Shown: piece after piece, positions 49,999-63,839 of the stretch | How the letters are laid out: each line of letters begins with the position of its first letter | Numbering within the stretch: position 1 is the stretch's first letter | The notes under the pieces: generated by a model | Seen by the model: only the letters and a program-made list of their open reading frames with translations | Databases searched by the model: none | What the model was told of the DNA's origin: nothing | Assembly (NCBI GenBank): GCA_963580455.1 | Contig: OY756968.1 | Span: 24,955,996-25,019,995, forward strand | Direction of reading: 5' to 3' | Source of the DNA: Euonymus europaeus | Lineage: Eukaryota; Streptophyta; Magnoliopsida; Celastrales; Celastraceae | Length of the DNA stretch: 64,000 nt | Made by a program: the position numbers and the translations under genes

Positions 49999-50172
49999 CG
50001 AGTTCTGAATTCTGTGATTTTTAGCTTGATTTCACACTACTTTTCGAGCTCTACAATCCTGACATTTCGGATTTTTGATTTCAGAACTCGTGGCTAATAG
50101 GTCTCGTTTCACCTAGTTAGCCGCGAAATATGGTTTCTTTACGTAAACGGTTTTATGAATATCCGTTGACTC
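49999..50172. repeat. 174-bp monomer, one inserted T
   Basis: The p74-77 T-run has five T (50072-50076) before gatttcag instead of four. The phase of all later units shifts from +1 to +2. The unit otherwise belongs to the ttctgtgat/ctaatagg type and, unusually for that type, carries aaatatgg. Confidence 0.9.
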
Positions 50173-50864
50173 CGAGTTCTGAATTCGGTGATTTTTAGCT
50201 TGATTTCACACTACTTTTCGAGCTCTACAATCCTGGCATTTCGGATTTTGATTTCAGAACTCGTGGCTAGTAGGTCTCGTTTCACCTAGTTAGCCGCGAA
50301 ATGTGGTTTCTTTACGTAAACGGTTTTATGAATATCCGTTGACTCCGAGTTCTGAATTCGGTGATTTTTAGCTTGATTTCACACTACTTTTCGAGCTCTA
50401 CAATCCTGGCGTTTCGGATTTTGATTTCAGAACTCGTGGCTAGTAGGTCTCGTTTCACCTAGTTAGCCGCGAAATGTGGTTTCTTTATGTAAACGGTTTT
50501 ATGAATATCCGTTGACTCCGTGTTCTGAATTCGGTGATTTTTAGCTTGATTTCACACTAATTTTCGAGCTCTACAATCCTGGTGTTTCGGATTTTGATTT
50601 CAGAACTCGTGGCTAGTAGGTCTCGTTTCACCTAGTTAGCCGCGAAATGTGGTTTCTTTACGTAAACGGTTTTATGAATATCCGTTGACTCCGAGTTCTG
50701 AATTCGGTGATTTTTAGCTTGATTTCACACTACTTTTCGAGCTCTACAATCCTGGTGTTTCGGATTTTGATTTCAGAACTCGTGGCTAGTAGGTCTCGTT
50801 TCACCTAGTTTGCCGCCAAATGTGGTTTCTTTACGTAAACGGTTTTATGAATATCTGTTGACTC
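50173..50864. repeat. four-unit segment before the right-hand blocks
   Basis: Units at 50173, 50346, 50519 and 50692: ggcatt; ggcgttt with tttatgtaaac; cgtgttct with actaatt and ctggtgttt; and ctggtgttt with tttgccgcc. The order resembles 47058-47749 in part but lacks the tttcttatt unit. Nothing other than satellite is present. Confidence 0.6.
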
Positions 50865-53800
50865 CGAGTTCTGAATTCGGTGATTTTTAGCTTGATTTCA
50901 CACTACTTTTCGAGCTCTACAATCCGGGCATTTCGGATTTTGATTTCAGAACTCATGGCTAGTAGGTCTCGTTTCACCTAGTTAGCCGTGAAATATGGTT
51001 TCTTTACGTAAACGGTTTTATGAATATCCGTTGACTACGAGTTCTGAATTCGGTGATTTTTAGCTTGATTTCACACTACTTTTCGAGCTCTACAATCCTG
51101 GCATTTCGGATTTTGATTTCAGAACCCGTGGCTAGTAGGTCTCGTTTCACCTAGTTAGCCGCGAAATGTGGTTTCTTTACGTAAACGGTTTTATGAATAT
51201 TTGTTGACTCCGAGTTCTGAATTCGGTGATTTTTAGCTTGATTTCACACTACTTTTCGAGCTCTACAATCCTGGCATTTTGGATTTTTATTTCAGAACTC
51301 GTGGCTAGTAGGTCTCGATTCACCTAGTTAGCCGCGAAATGTGGTTTCTTTACGTAAACGGTTTTATGAATATTCGTTGACTCCGAGTTCTGAATTCGGT
51401 GATTTTTAGCTTGATTTCACATTACTTTTCGAGCTCTACAATCCTGATTTTTCGGATTTTGATTTCAGAACTCGTGGCTAGTAGGTCTCGTTTCACCTAG
51501 TTAGCCGCGAAATGTGGTTTCTTTACGTAAACGGTTTTATAAATATCCGTTGACTCCGAGTTCTGAATTCGGTGATTTTTAGCTTGATTTCACACTACTT
51601 TTTGACCTCTACAATCCTGGCGTTACTGATTTTGATTTTAGAACTCGTGGCTAGTAGGTCTCGTTTCACCTAGTTAGCCGCGAAATGTGGTTTCTTTACG
51701 TAAACGGTTTTATGAATATCCGTTGACTCCGAGTTCTGAATTCTGTGATTTTTAGCTTGATTTCACACTACTTTTCGAGCTCTACAATCCTGACATTTCG
51801 GATTTTGATTTCAGAACTGGTGGCTAATAGGTCTCGTTTCACCTAGTTAGCCGCGAAATGTGGTTTCTTTACGTAAACGGTTTTATGAATATTCGTTGAC
51901 TCCGAGTTCTGAATTCGGTGATTTTTAGCTTGATTTCACACTACTTTTCAAGCTCTACAATCCTGGCATTTCGGATTTTTATTTCAGAACTCGTGGCTAG
52001 TTGGTCTTGTTTCACCTAGTTAGCCGCGAAATGTGGTTTCTTTATGTAAACGGTTTTATGAATATCCGTTGACTCCGAGTTCTGAATTCGGTGATTTTTA
52101 GCTTGATTTCACACTACTTTTCGAGCTCTACAATCCTGGTGTTTCGGATTTTGATTTCAGAACTCGTGGCTAGTAGGTCTCGATTCACCTATTTAGCCGC
52201 GAAATGTGGTTTCTTTACGTAAACGGTTTTATGAATATCCGTTGACTCCGAGTTCTGAATTCGGTGATTTTTAGCTTGATTTCACACTACTTTTCGAGCT
52301 CTACAATCCTGGTGTTTCGGATTTTGATTTCAGAAATCGTGGCTAGTAGGTCTCGTTTCACCTAGTTAGCCACGAAATGTGGTTTCTTTACGTAAACGGT
52401 TTTATGAATATCTGTTGACTCCGAGTTCTGAATTCGGTGATTTTTAGCTTGATTTCACACTACTTTTCGAGCTCTACAATCCTGGCATTTCGGATTTTGA
52501 TTTCAGAACTTGTGGCTAGTAGGTCTCGTTTCACCTAGTTAGCCGCAAAATGTGGTTTCTTTACGTAAACGGTTTTATGAATATTCGTTGACTCCGAGTT
52601 CTGAATTCGGTGATTTTTAGCTTGATTTCACACTACTTTTCGAGCTCTACAATCCTGGCGTTTCGGATTTTTATTTCAGAACTCGTGGCTAGTAGGTCTC
52701 GTTTCACCTAGTTAGCCGCGAAATGTGGTTTCTTTACGTAAACGGTTTTATGAATATCTATTGACTCCGAGTTCTGAATTCGGTGATTTTTAGCTTGATT
52801 TCACACAACTTTTCGAGCTCTACAATCCTGGCATTTCGGATTTTGATTTCAGAACTCGTGGCTAGTAGGTCTCGTTTCACCTAGTTAGCCGCGAAATGTG
52901 GTTTCTTTACGTAAACGGTTTTATGAATATCCTTTGACTCCGAGTTCTGAATTCTGTGATTTTTAGCTTGATTTCACACTACTTTTCGAGCTCTGCAATC
53001 CTGACATTTCGGATTTTGATTTCAGAACTCGTGGCTAATAGGTCTCGTTTCACCTAGTTAGCCGCGAAATGTGGTTTCTTTACGTAAACGGTTTTATGAA
53101 TATTCGTTGACTCCGAGTTCTGAATTCGGTGATTTTTAGCTTGATTTCACACTAATTTTCGAGCTCTACAATCCTTGCATTTCGGATTTTGATTTCCGAA
53201 CTCATGGCTAGTTGGTCTTGTTTCACCTAGTTAGCCGCGAAATGTGGTTTCTTTACGTAAACGGTTTTATGAATATCTGTTGACTCCGAGTTCTGAATTC
53301 GGTGATTTTTAGCTTGATTTCACACTACTTTTCGAGCTCTACAATCCGGGCATTTCGGATTTTGATTTCAGAACTCATGGCTAGTAGGTCTCGTTTCACC
53401 TAGTTAGCCGCGAAATATGGTTTCTTTACGTAAACGGTTTTATGAATATCCGTTGACTCCGAGTTCTGAATTCGTTGATTTTTAGCTTGATTTCACACTA
53501 CTTTTCGAGCTCTACAATCCTGGCATTTCGGATTTTGATTTCAGAACTCGTGGCTAGTAGGTCTCGTTTCACCTAGTTAGCCGCGAAATGTGGTTTCTTT
53601 ACGTAAACGGTTTTATGAATATTTGTTGACTCCGAGTTCTGAATTCGGTGATTTTTAGCTTGATTTCACACTACTTTTCGAGCTCTACAATCCTGGCATT
53701 TCGGATTTTTATTTCAGAACTCGTGGCTAGTAGGTCTCGATTCACCTAGTTAGCCGCGAAATGTGGTTTCTTTACGTAAACGGTTTTATGAATATTCGTT

Positions 53801-54324
53801 GACTCCGAGTTCTGAATTCGGTGATTTTTAGCTTGATTTCACATTACTTTTCGAGCTCTACAATCCTGATTTTTCGGATTTTGATTTCAGAACTCGTGGC
53901 TAGTAGGTCTCGTTTAACCTAGTTAGCCGCGAAATGTGGTTTTTTTATGTAAACGGTTTTATGAATATCCGTTGACTCCGAGTTCTGAATTCGGTGATTT
54001 TTAGCTTGATTTCACACTACTTTTTGACCTCTACAATCCCGGCGTTACTGATTTTGATTTTAGAACTCGTGGCTAGTAGGTCTCGTTTCACCTAGTTAGC
54101 CGCGAAATGTGGTTTCTTTACGTAAACGGTTTTATGAATATCCGTTGACTCCGAGTTCTGAATTCTGTGATTTTTAGCTTGATTTCACACTACTTTTCGA
54201 GCTCTACAATCCTGACATTTCGGATTTTGATTTCAGAACTGGTGGCTAATAGGTCTCGTTTCACCTAGTTAGCCGCGAAATGTGGTTTCTTTACGTAAAC
54301 GGTTTTATGAATATCCGTTGACTC
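50865..54324. repeat. 6-monomer block at 14-monomer offset (2422 bp)
   Basis: Units at 50865-51902 correspond to 53287-54324: G-type with actcatgg and aaatatgg; ggcatt with tatttg; tttttattt with gtctcgattcac; cacattact with ctgattttt; T-type with gattttagaactcg; ttctgtgat with aactggtggctaatagg. The markers acatta (51419 and 53841) and ggtggctaat (51819 and 54241) fall at the exact offset. Confidence 0.85.
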
Positions 54325-57300
54325 CGTGTTCTGAATTCGGTGATTTTTAGATTGATTTCACACTACTTTTCGAGCTCTACAATCCTGGTGTTTCGGATTT
54401 TGATTTCAGAACTCGTGGCTAGTAGGTCTCGATTCACCTAGTTAGCCGCGAAATGTGGTTTCTTTACGTAAACGGTTTTATGAATATCCGTTGACTCCGA
54501 GTTCTGAATTCGGTGATTTTTAGCTTGATTTCACACTACTTTTCGAGCTCTGCAATCCTGGTGTTTCGGATTTTGATTTCAGAACTCGTGGCTAGTAGGT
54601 CTCGTTTCACCTAGTTAGCCACGAAATGTGGTTTCTTTACGTAAACGGTTTTATGAATATCTGTTGACTCCGAGTTCTGAATTCGGTGATTTTTAGCTTG
54701 ATTTCACACTACTTTTCGAGCTCTACAATCCTGGCATTTCGGATTTTGATTTCAGAACTCGTGGCTAGTAGGTCTCGTTTCACCTAGTTAGCCGCGAAAT
54801 GTGGTTTCTTTACGTAAACGGTTTTATGAATATTCGTTGACTCCGAGTTCTGAATTCGGTGATTTTTAGCTTGATTTCACACTACTTTTCGAGCTCTACA
54901 ATCCTGGCGTTTCGGATTTTTATTTCAGAACTCGTGGCTAGTAGGTCTCGTTTCACCTAGTTAGCCGCGAAATGTGGTTTCTTTACGTAAACGGTTTTAT
55001 GAATATCTATTGACTCCGAGTTCTGAATTCGGTGATTTTTAGCTTGATTTCACACAACTTTTCGAGCTCTACAATCCTGGTATTTCGGATTTTGATTTCA
55101 GAACTCGTGGCTAGTAGGTCTCGTTTCACCTAGTTAGCCGCGAAATGTGGTTTCTTTACGTAAACGGTTTTATGAATATCCTTTGACTCCGAGTTCTGAA
55201 TTCTGTGATTTTTAGCTTGATTTCACACTACTTTTCGAGCTCTGCAATCCTGACATTTCGGATTTTGATTTCAGAACTCGTGGCTAATAGGTCTCGTTTC
55301 ACCTAGTTAGCCGCGAAATGTGGTTTCTTTACGTAAACGGTTTTATGAATATTCGTTGACTCCGAGTTCTGAATTCGGTGATTTTTAGCTTGATTTGACA
55401 CTAATTTTCGAGCTCTACAATCCTGGCATTTCGGATTTTGATTTCCGAACTCGTGGCTAGTTTGTCTTGTTTCACCTAGTTAGCCGCGAAATGTGGTTTC
55501 TTTACGTAAACGGTTTTATGAATATCCGTTGACTCCGAGTTCTGAATTCGGTGATTTTTAGCTTGATTTCACACTACTTTTTGACCTCTACAATCCTGGC
55601 GTTACTGGTTTTGATTTCAGAACTCGTGGCTAGTAGGTCTCGTTTCACCTAGTTAGCCGCGAAATGTGGTTTCTTTACGTAAACGGTTTTATGAATATCC
55701 GTTGACTCCGAGTTCTGAATTCGGTGATTTTTAGCTTGATTTCACACTACTTTTCGAGCTCTACAATCCTGGTGTTTCGGATTTTGATTTCAGAACTCGT
55801 GGCTAGTAGGTCTCGTTTCACCTAGTTAGCCACGAAATGTGGTTTCTTTACGTAAACGGTTTTATGAATATCTGTTGACTCCGAGTTCTGAATTCGGTGA
55901 TTTTTAGCTTGATTTCACACTACTTTTCGAGCTCTACAATCCTGGCATTTCGGATTTTGATTTCAGAACTCGTGGCTAGTAGGTCTCGTTTCACCTAGTT
56001 AGCCACGAAATGTGGTTTCTTTACGTAAACGGTTTTATGAATATCTGTTGACTCCGAGTTCTGAATTCGGTGATTTTTAGCTTGATTTCACACTACTTTT
56101 CGAGCTCTACAATCCTGGCATTTCGGATTTTGATTTCAGAACTTGTGGCTAGTAGGTCTCGTTTCACCTAGTTAGCCGCAAAATGTGGTTTCTTTACGTA
56201 AACGGTTTTATGAATATTCGTTGACTCCGAGTTCTGAATTCGGTGATTTTTAGCTTGATTTCACACTACTTTTCGAGCTCTACAATCCTGGCGTTTCGGA
56301 TTTTTATTTCAGAACTCGTGGCTAGTAGGTCTCGTTTCACCTAGTTAGCCGCGAAATGTGGTTTCTTTACGTAAACGGTTTTATGAATATCTATTGACTC
56401 CGAGTTCTGAATTCGGTGATTTTTAGCTTGATTTCACACAACTTTTCGAGCTCTACAATCCTGGCATTTCGGATTTTGATTTCAGAACTCGTGGCTAGTA
56501 GGTCTCGTTTCACCTAGTTAGCCGCGAAATGTGGTTTCTTTACGTAAACGGTTTTATGAATATCCTTTGACTCCGAGTTCTGAATTCTGTGATTTTTAGC
56601 TTGATTTCACACTACTTTTCGAGCTCTGCAATCCTGACATTTCGGATTTTGATTTCAGAACTCGTGGCTAATAGGTCTCGTTTCACCTAGTTAGCCGCGA
56701 AATGTGGTTTCTTTACGTAAACGGTTTTATGAATATTCGTTGACTCCGAGTTCTGAATTCGGTGATTTTTAGCTTGATTTCACACTAATTTTCGAGCTCT
56801 ACAATCCTTGCATTTCGGATTTTGATTTCCGAACTCATGGCTAGTTGGTCTTGTTTCACCTAGTTAGCCGCGAAATGTGGTTTCTTTACGTAAACGGTTT
56901 TATGAATATCTGTTGACTCCGAGTTCTGAATTCGGTGATTTTTAGCTTGATTTCACACTACTTTTCGAGCTCTACAATCCGGGCATTTCGGATTTTGATT
57001 TCAGAACTCATGGCTAGTAGGTCTCGTTTCACCTAGTTAGCCGCGAAATATGGTTTCTTTACGTAAACGGTTTTATGAATATCCGTTGACTCCGAGTTCT
57101 GAATTCGTTGATTTTTAGCTTGATTTCACACTACTTTTCGAGCTCTACAATCCTGGCATTTCGGATTTTGATTTCAGAACTCGTGGCTAGTAGGTCTCGT
57201 TTCACCTAGTTAGCCGCGAAATGTGGTTTCTTTACGTAAACGGTTTTATGAATATTTGTTGACTCCGAGTTCTGAATTCGGTGATTTTTAGCTTGATTTC

Positions 57301-60300
57301 ACACTACTTTTCGAGCTCTACAATCCTGGCATTTCGGATTTTTATTTCAGAACTCGTGGCTAGTAGGTCTCGATTCACCTAGTTAGCCGCGAAATGTGGT
57401 TTCTTTACGTAAACGGTTTTATGAATATTCGTTGACTCCGAGTTCTGAATTCGGTGATTTTTAACTTGATTTCACATTACTTTTCGAGCTCTACAATCCT
57501 GATTTTTCGGATTTTGATTTCAGAACTCGTGGCTAGTAGGTCTCGTTTCACCTAGTTAGCCGCGAAATGTGGTTTTTTTATGTAAACGGTTTTATGAATA
57601 TCCGTTGACTCCGAGTTCTGAATTCGGTGATTTTTAGCTTGATTTCACACTACTTTTTGACCTCTACAATCCTGGCGTTACTGATTTTGATTTTAGAACT
57701 CGTGGCTAGTAGGTCTCGTTTCACCTAGTTAGCCGCGAAATGTGGTTTCTTTACGTAAACGGTTTTATGAATATCCGTTGACTCCGAGTTCTGAATTCTG
57801 TGATTTTTAGCTTGATTTCACACTACTTTTCGAGCTCTACAATCCTGACATTTCGGATTTTGATTTCAGAACTGGTGGCTAATAGGTCTCGTTTCACCTA
57901 GTTAGCCGCGAAATGTGGTTTCTTTACGTAAACGGTTTTATGAATATCCGTTGACTCCGTGTTCTGAATTCGGTGATTTTTAGATTGATTTCACACTACT
58001 TTTCGAGCTCTACAATCCTGGTGTTTCGGATTTTGATTTCAGAACTCGTGGCTAGTAGGTCTCGATTCACCTAGTTAGCCGCGAAATGTGGTTTCTTTAC
58101 GTAAACGGTTTTATGAATATCCGTTGACTCCGAGTTCTGAATTCGGTGATTTTTAGCTTGATTTCACACTACTTTTCGAGCTCTACAATCCTGGTGTTTC
58201 GGATTTTGATTTCAGAACTCGTGGCTAGTAGGTCTCGTTTCACCTAGTTAGCCACGAAATGTGGTTTCTTTACGTAAACGGTTTTATGAATATCTGTTGA
58301 CTCCGAGTTCTGAATTCGGTGATTTTTAGCTTGATTTCACACTACTTTTCGAGCTCTACAATCCTGGCATTTCGGAATTTGATTTCAGAACTCGTGGCTA
58401 GTAGGTCTCGTTTCACCTAGTTAGCCGCGAAATGTGGTTTCTTTACGTAAACGGTTTTATGAATATTCGTTGACTCCGAGTTCTGAATTCGGTGATTTTT
58501 AGCTTGATTTCACACTACTTTTCGAGCTCTACAATCCTGGCGTTTCGGATTTTTATTTCAGAACTCGTGGCTAGTAGGTCTCGTTTCACCTAGTTAGCCG
58601 CGAAATGTGGTTTCTTTACGTAAACGGTTTTATGAATATCTATTGACTCCGAGTTCTGAATTCGGTGATTTTTAGCTTGATTTCACACAACTTTTCGAGC
58701 TCTACAATCCTGGTATTTCGGATTTTGATTTCAGAACTCGTGGCTAGTAGGTCTCGTTTCACCTAGTTAGCCGCGAAATGTGGTTTCTTTACGTAAACGG
58801 TTTTATGAATATCCTTTGACTCCGAGTTCTGAATTCTGTGATTTTTAGCTTGATTTCACACTACTTTTCGAGCTCTGCAATCCTGACATTTCGGATTTTG
58901 ATTTCAGAACTCGTGGCTAATAGGTCTCGTTTCACCTAGTTAGCCGCGAAATGTGGTTTCTTTACGTAAACGGTTTTATGAATATTCGTTGACTCCGAGT
59001 TCTGAATTCGGTGATTTTTAGCTTGATTTGACACTAATTTTCGAGCTCTACAATCCTGGCATTTCGGATTTTGATTTCCGAACTCGTGGCTAGTTTGTCT
59101 TGTTTCACCTAGTTAGCCGCGAAATGTGGTTTCTTTACGTAAACGGTTTTATGAATATCCGTTGACTCCGAGTTCTGAATTCGGTGATTTTTAGCTTGAT
59201 TTCACACTACTTTTTGACCTCTACAATCCTGGCGTTACTGGTTTTGATTTCAGAACTCGTGGCTAGTAGGTCTCGTTTCACCTAGTTAGCCGCGAAATGT
59301 GGTTTCTTTACGTAAACGGTTTTATGAATATCCGTTGACTCCGAGTTCTGAATTCGGTGATTTTTAGCTTGATTTCACACTACTTTTCGAGCTCTACAAT
59401 CCTGGTGTTTCGGATTTTGATTTCAGAACTCGTGGCTAGTAGGTCTCGTTTCACCTAGTTAGCCACGAAATGTGGTTTCTTTACGTAAACGGTTTTATGA
59501 ATATCTGTTGACTCCGAGTTCTGAATTCGGTGATTTTTAGCTTGATTTCACACTACTTTTCGAGCTCTACAATCCTGGCATTTCGGATTTTGATTTCAGA
59601 ACTCGTGGCTAGTAGGTCTCGTTTCACCTAGTTAGCCGCGAAATGTGGTTTCTTTACGTAAACGGTTTTATGAATATTCGTTGACTCCGAGTTCTGAATT
59701 CGGTGATTTTTAGCTTGATTTCACACTACTTTTCGAGCTCTACAATCCTGGCGTTTCGGATTTTTATTTCAGAACTCGTGGCTAGTAGGTCTCGTTTCAC
59801 CTAGTTAGCCGCGAAATGTGGTTTCTTTACGTAAACGGTTTTATGAATATCCGTTGACTCCGAGTTCTGAATTCTGTGATTTTTAGCTTGATTTCACACT
59901 ACTTTTCGAGCTCTACAATCCTGACATTTCGGATTTTGATTTCAGAACTGGTGGCTAATAGGTCTCGTTTCACCTAGTTAGCCGCGAAATGTGGTTTCTT
60001 TACGTAAACGGTTTTATGAATATTCGTTGACTCCGAGTTCTGAATTCGGTGATTTTTAGCTTGATTTCACACTACTTTTCAAGCTCTACAATCCTGGCAT
60101 TTCGGATTTTTATTTCAGAACTCGTGGCTAGTTGGTCTTGTTTCACCTAGTTAGCCGCGAAATGTGGTTTCTTTATGTAAACGGTTTTATGAATATCCGT
60201 TGACTCCGAGTTCTGAATTCGGTGATTTTTAGCTTGATTTCACACTACTTTTCGAGCTCTACAATCCTGGTGTTTCGGATTTTGATTTCAGAACTCGTGG

Positions 60301-63300
60301 CTAGTAGGTCTCGATTCACCTAGTTAGCCGCGAAATGTGGTTTCTTTACGTAAACGGTTTTATGAATATCCGTTGACTCCGAGTTCTGAATTCGGTGATT
60401 TTTAGCTTGATTTCACACTACTTTTCGAGCTCTACAATCCTGGTGTTTCGGATTTTGATTTCAGAACTCGTGGCTAGTAGGTCTCGTTTCACCTAGTTAG
60501 CCACAAAATGTGGTTTCTTTACGTAAACGGTTTTATGAATATCTGTTGACTCCGAGTTCTGAATTCGGTGATTTTTAGCTTGATTTCACACTACTTTTCG
60601 AGCTCTACAATCCTGGCATTTCGGATTTTGATTTCAGAACTTGTGGCTAGTAGGTCTCGTTTCACCTAGTTAGCCGCAAAATGTGGTTTCTTTACGTAAA
60701 CGGTTTTATGAATATTCGTTGACTCCGAGTTCTGAATTCGGTGATTTTTAGCTTGATTTCACACTACTTTTCGAGCTCTACAATCCTGGCGTTTCGGATT
60801 TTTATTTCAGAACTCGTGGCTAGTAGGTCTCGTTTCACCTAGTTAGCCGCGAAATGTGGTTTCTTTACGTAAACGGTTTTATGAATATCTATTGACTCCG
60901 AGTTCTGAATTCGGTGATTTTTAGCTTGATTTCACACAACTTTTCGAGCTCTACAATCCTGGCATTTCGGATTTTGATTTCAGAACTCGTGGCTAGTAGG
61001 TCTCGTTTCACCTAGTTAGCCGCGAAATGTGGTTTCTTTACGTAAACGGTTTTATGAATATCCTTTGACTCCGAGTTCTGAATTCTGTGATTTTTAGCTT
61101 GATTTCACACTACTTTTCGAGCTCTGCAATCCTGACATTTCGGATTTTGATTTCAGAACTCGTGGCTAATAGGTCTCGTTTCACCTAGTTAGCCGCGAAA
61201 TGTGGTTTCTTTACGTAAACGGTTTTATGAATATTCGTTGACTCCGAGTTCTGAATTCGGTGATTTTTAGCTTGATTTCACACTAATTTTCGAGCTCTAC
61301 AATCCTTGCATTTCGGATTTTGATTTCTGAACTCATGGCTAGTTGGTCTTGTTTCACCTAGTTAGCCGCGAAATGTGGTTTCTTTATGTAAACGGTTTTA
61401 TGAATATCCGTTGACTCCGAGTTCTGAATTCGGTGATTTTTAGCTTGATTTCACACTACTTTTCGAGCTCTACAATCCTGGTGTTTCGGATTTTGATTTC
61501 AGAACTCGTGGCTAGTAGGTCTCGTTTCACCTAGTTAGCCGCGAAATATGGTTTCTTTACGTAAACGGTTTTATGAATATCCGTTGACTCCGAGTTCTGA
61601 ATTCGTTGATTTTTAGCTTGATTTCACACTACTTTTCGAGCTCTACAATCCTGGCATTTCGGATTTTGATTTCAGAACTCGTGGCTAGTAGGTCTCGTTT
61701 CACCTAGTTAGCCGCGAAATGTGGTTTCTTTACGTAAACGGTTTTATGAATATTTGTTGACTCCGAGTTCTGAATTCGGTGATTTTTAGCTTGATTTCAC
61801 ACTACTTTTCGAGCTCTACAATCTTGGCATTTCGGATTTTTATTTCAGAACTCGTGGCTAGTAGGTCTCGATTCACCTAGTTAGCCGCGAAATGTGGTTT
61901 CTTTACGTAAACGGTTTTATGAATATTCGTTGACTCCGAGTTCTGAATTCGGTGATTTTTAGCTTGATTTCACATTACTTTTCGAGCTCTACAATCCTGA
62001 TTTTTCGGATTTTGATTTCAGAACTCGTGGCTAGTAGGTCTCGTTTCACCTAGTTAGCCGCGAAATGTGGTTTTTTTATGTAAACGGTTTTATGAATATC
62101 CGTTGACTCCGAGTTCTGAATTCGGTGATTTTTAGCTTGATTTCACACTACTTTTTGACCTCTACAATCCTGGCGTTACTGATTTTGATTTTAGAACTCG
62201 TGGCTAGTAGGTCTCGTTTCACCTAGTTAGCCGCGAAATGTGGTTTCTTTACGTAAACGGTTTTATGAATATCCGTTGACTCCGAGTTCTGAATTCTGTG
62301 ATTTTTAGCTTGATTTCACACTACTTTTCGAGCTCTACAATCCTGACATTTCGGATTTTGATTTCAGAACTGGTGGCTAATAGGTCTCGTTTCACCTAGT
62401 TAGCCGCGAAATGTGGTTTCTTTACGTAAACGGTTTTATTAATATCCGTTGACTCCGTGTTCTGAATTCGGTGATTTTTAGATTGATTTCACACTACTTT
62501 TCGAGCTCTACAATCCTGGTGTTTCGGATTTTGATTTCAGAACTCGTGGCTAGTAGGTCTCGATTCACCTAGTTAGCCGCGAAATGTGGTTTCTTTACGT
62601 AAACGGTTTTATGAATATCCGTTGACTCCGAGTTCTGAATTCGGTGATTTTTAGCTTGATTTCACACTACTTTTCGAGCTCTACAATCCTGGTGTTTCGG
62701 ATTTTGATTTCAGAACTCGTGGCTAGTAGGTCTCGTTTCACCTAGTTAGCCACGAAATGTGGTTTCTTTACGTAAACGGTTTTATGAATATCTGTTGACT
62801 CCGAGTTCTGAATTCGGTGATTTTTAGCTTGATTTCACACTACTTTTCGAGCTCTACAATCCTGGCATTTCGGATTTTGATTTCAGAACTCGTGGCTAGT
62901 AGGTCTCGTTTCACCTAGTTAGCCGCGAAATGTGGTTTCTTTACGTAAACGGTTTTATGAATATTTGTTGACTCCGAGTTCTGAATTCGGTGATTTTTAG
63001 CTTGATTTCACACTACTTTTCGAGCTCTACAATCCTGGCGTTTCGGATTTTTATTTCAGAACTCGTGGCTAGTAGGTCTCGTTTCACCTAGTTAGCCGCG
63101 AAATGTGGTTTCTTTACGTAAACGGTTTTATGAATATCTATTGACTCCGAGTTCTGAATTCGGTGATTTTTAGCTTGATTTCACACAACTTTTCGAGCTC
63201 TACAATCCTGGTATTTCGGATTTTGATTTCAGAACTCGTGGCTAGTAGGTCTCGTTTCACCTAGTTAGCCGCGAAATGTGGTTTCTTTACGTAAACGGTT

Positions 63301-63839
63301 TTATGAATATCCTTTGACTCCGAGTTCTGAATTCTGTGATTTTTAGCTTGATTTCACACTACTTTTCGAGCTCTGCAATCCTGACATTTCGGATTTTGAT
63401 TTCAGAACTCGTGGCTAATAGGTCTCGTTTCACCTAGTTAGCCGCGAAATGTGGTTTCTTTACGTAAACGGTTTTATGAATATTCGTTGACTCCGAGTTC
63501 TGAATTCGGTGATTTTTAGCTTGATTTGACACTAATTTTCGAGCTCTACAATCCTGGCATTTCGGATTTTGATTTCCGAACTCGTGGCTAGTTTGTCTTG
63601 TTTCACCTAGTTAGCCGCGAAATGTGGTTTCTTTACGTAAACGGTTTTATGAATATCCGTTGACTCCGAGTTCTGAATTCGGTGATTTTTAGCTTGATTT
63701 CACACTACTTTTTGACCTCTACAATCCTGGCGTTACTGGTTTTGATTTCAGAACTCGTGGCTAGTAGGTCTCGTTTCACCTAGTTAGCCGCGAAATGTGG
63801 TTTCTTTACGTAAACGGTTTTATGAATATCCGTTGACTC
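51730..63839. repeat. 4-kb block duplicated at 47-monomer offset (8131 bp)
   Basis: Twenty-three units at 51730-55708 recur at 59861-63839. Exact-offset markers: ttttcaagctct (51947 and 60078), aatccttgc (tt at 53175 and 61306), and ggtggctaatagg (54241 and 62372). Differences include cctatttag versus cctagttag near 52190 and 60321, tttccgaac versus tttctgaac near 53195 and 61326, and a changed left part of the unit at 61418, which reads ctggtgttt where its counterpart at 53287 reads ccgggcatt. Confidence 0.85.
52422..59514. repeat. 20-monomer block duplicated at 21-monomer offset (3633 bp)
   Basis: Units at 52422-55881 recur at 56055-59514. With the copy starting at 60553, this block is present three times. 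Exact-offset markers: gaacttgtgg with gccgcaaaatg; tatctattgac; cacacaactt; ctctgcaatcc; aatccttgc; and ctagtttgtcttg (55461, 59094 and 63592, steps of 21 and 26 units). Within the block, tatctattgac units alternate between ggcattt and tggtattt followers, pointing to an older inner duplication of 13 units (2249 bp). Confidence 0.86.
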
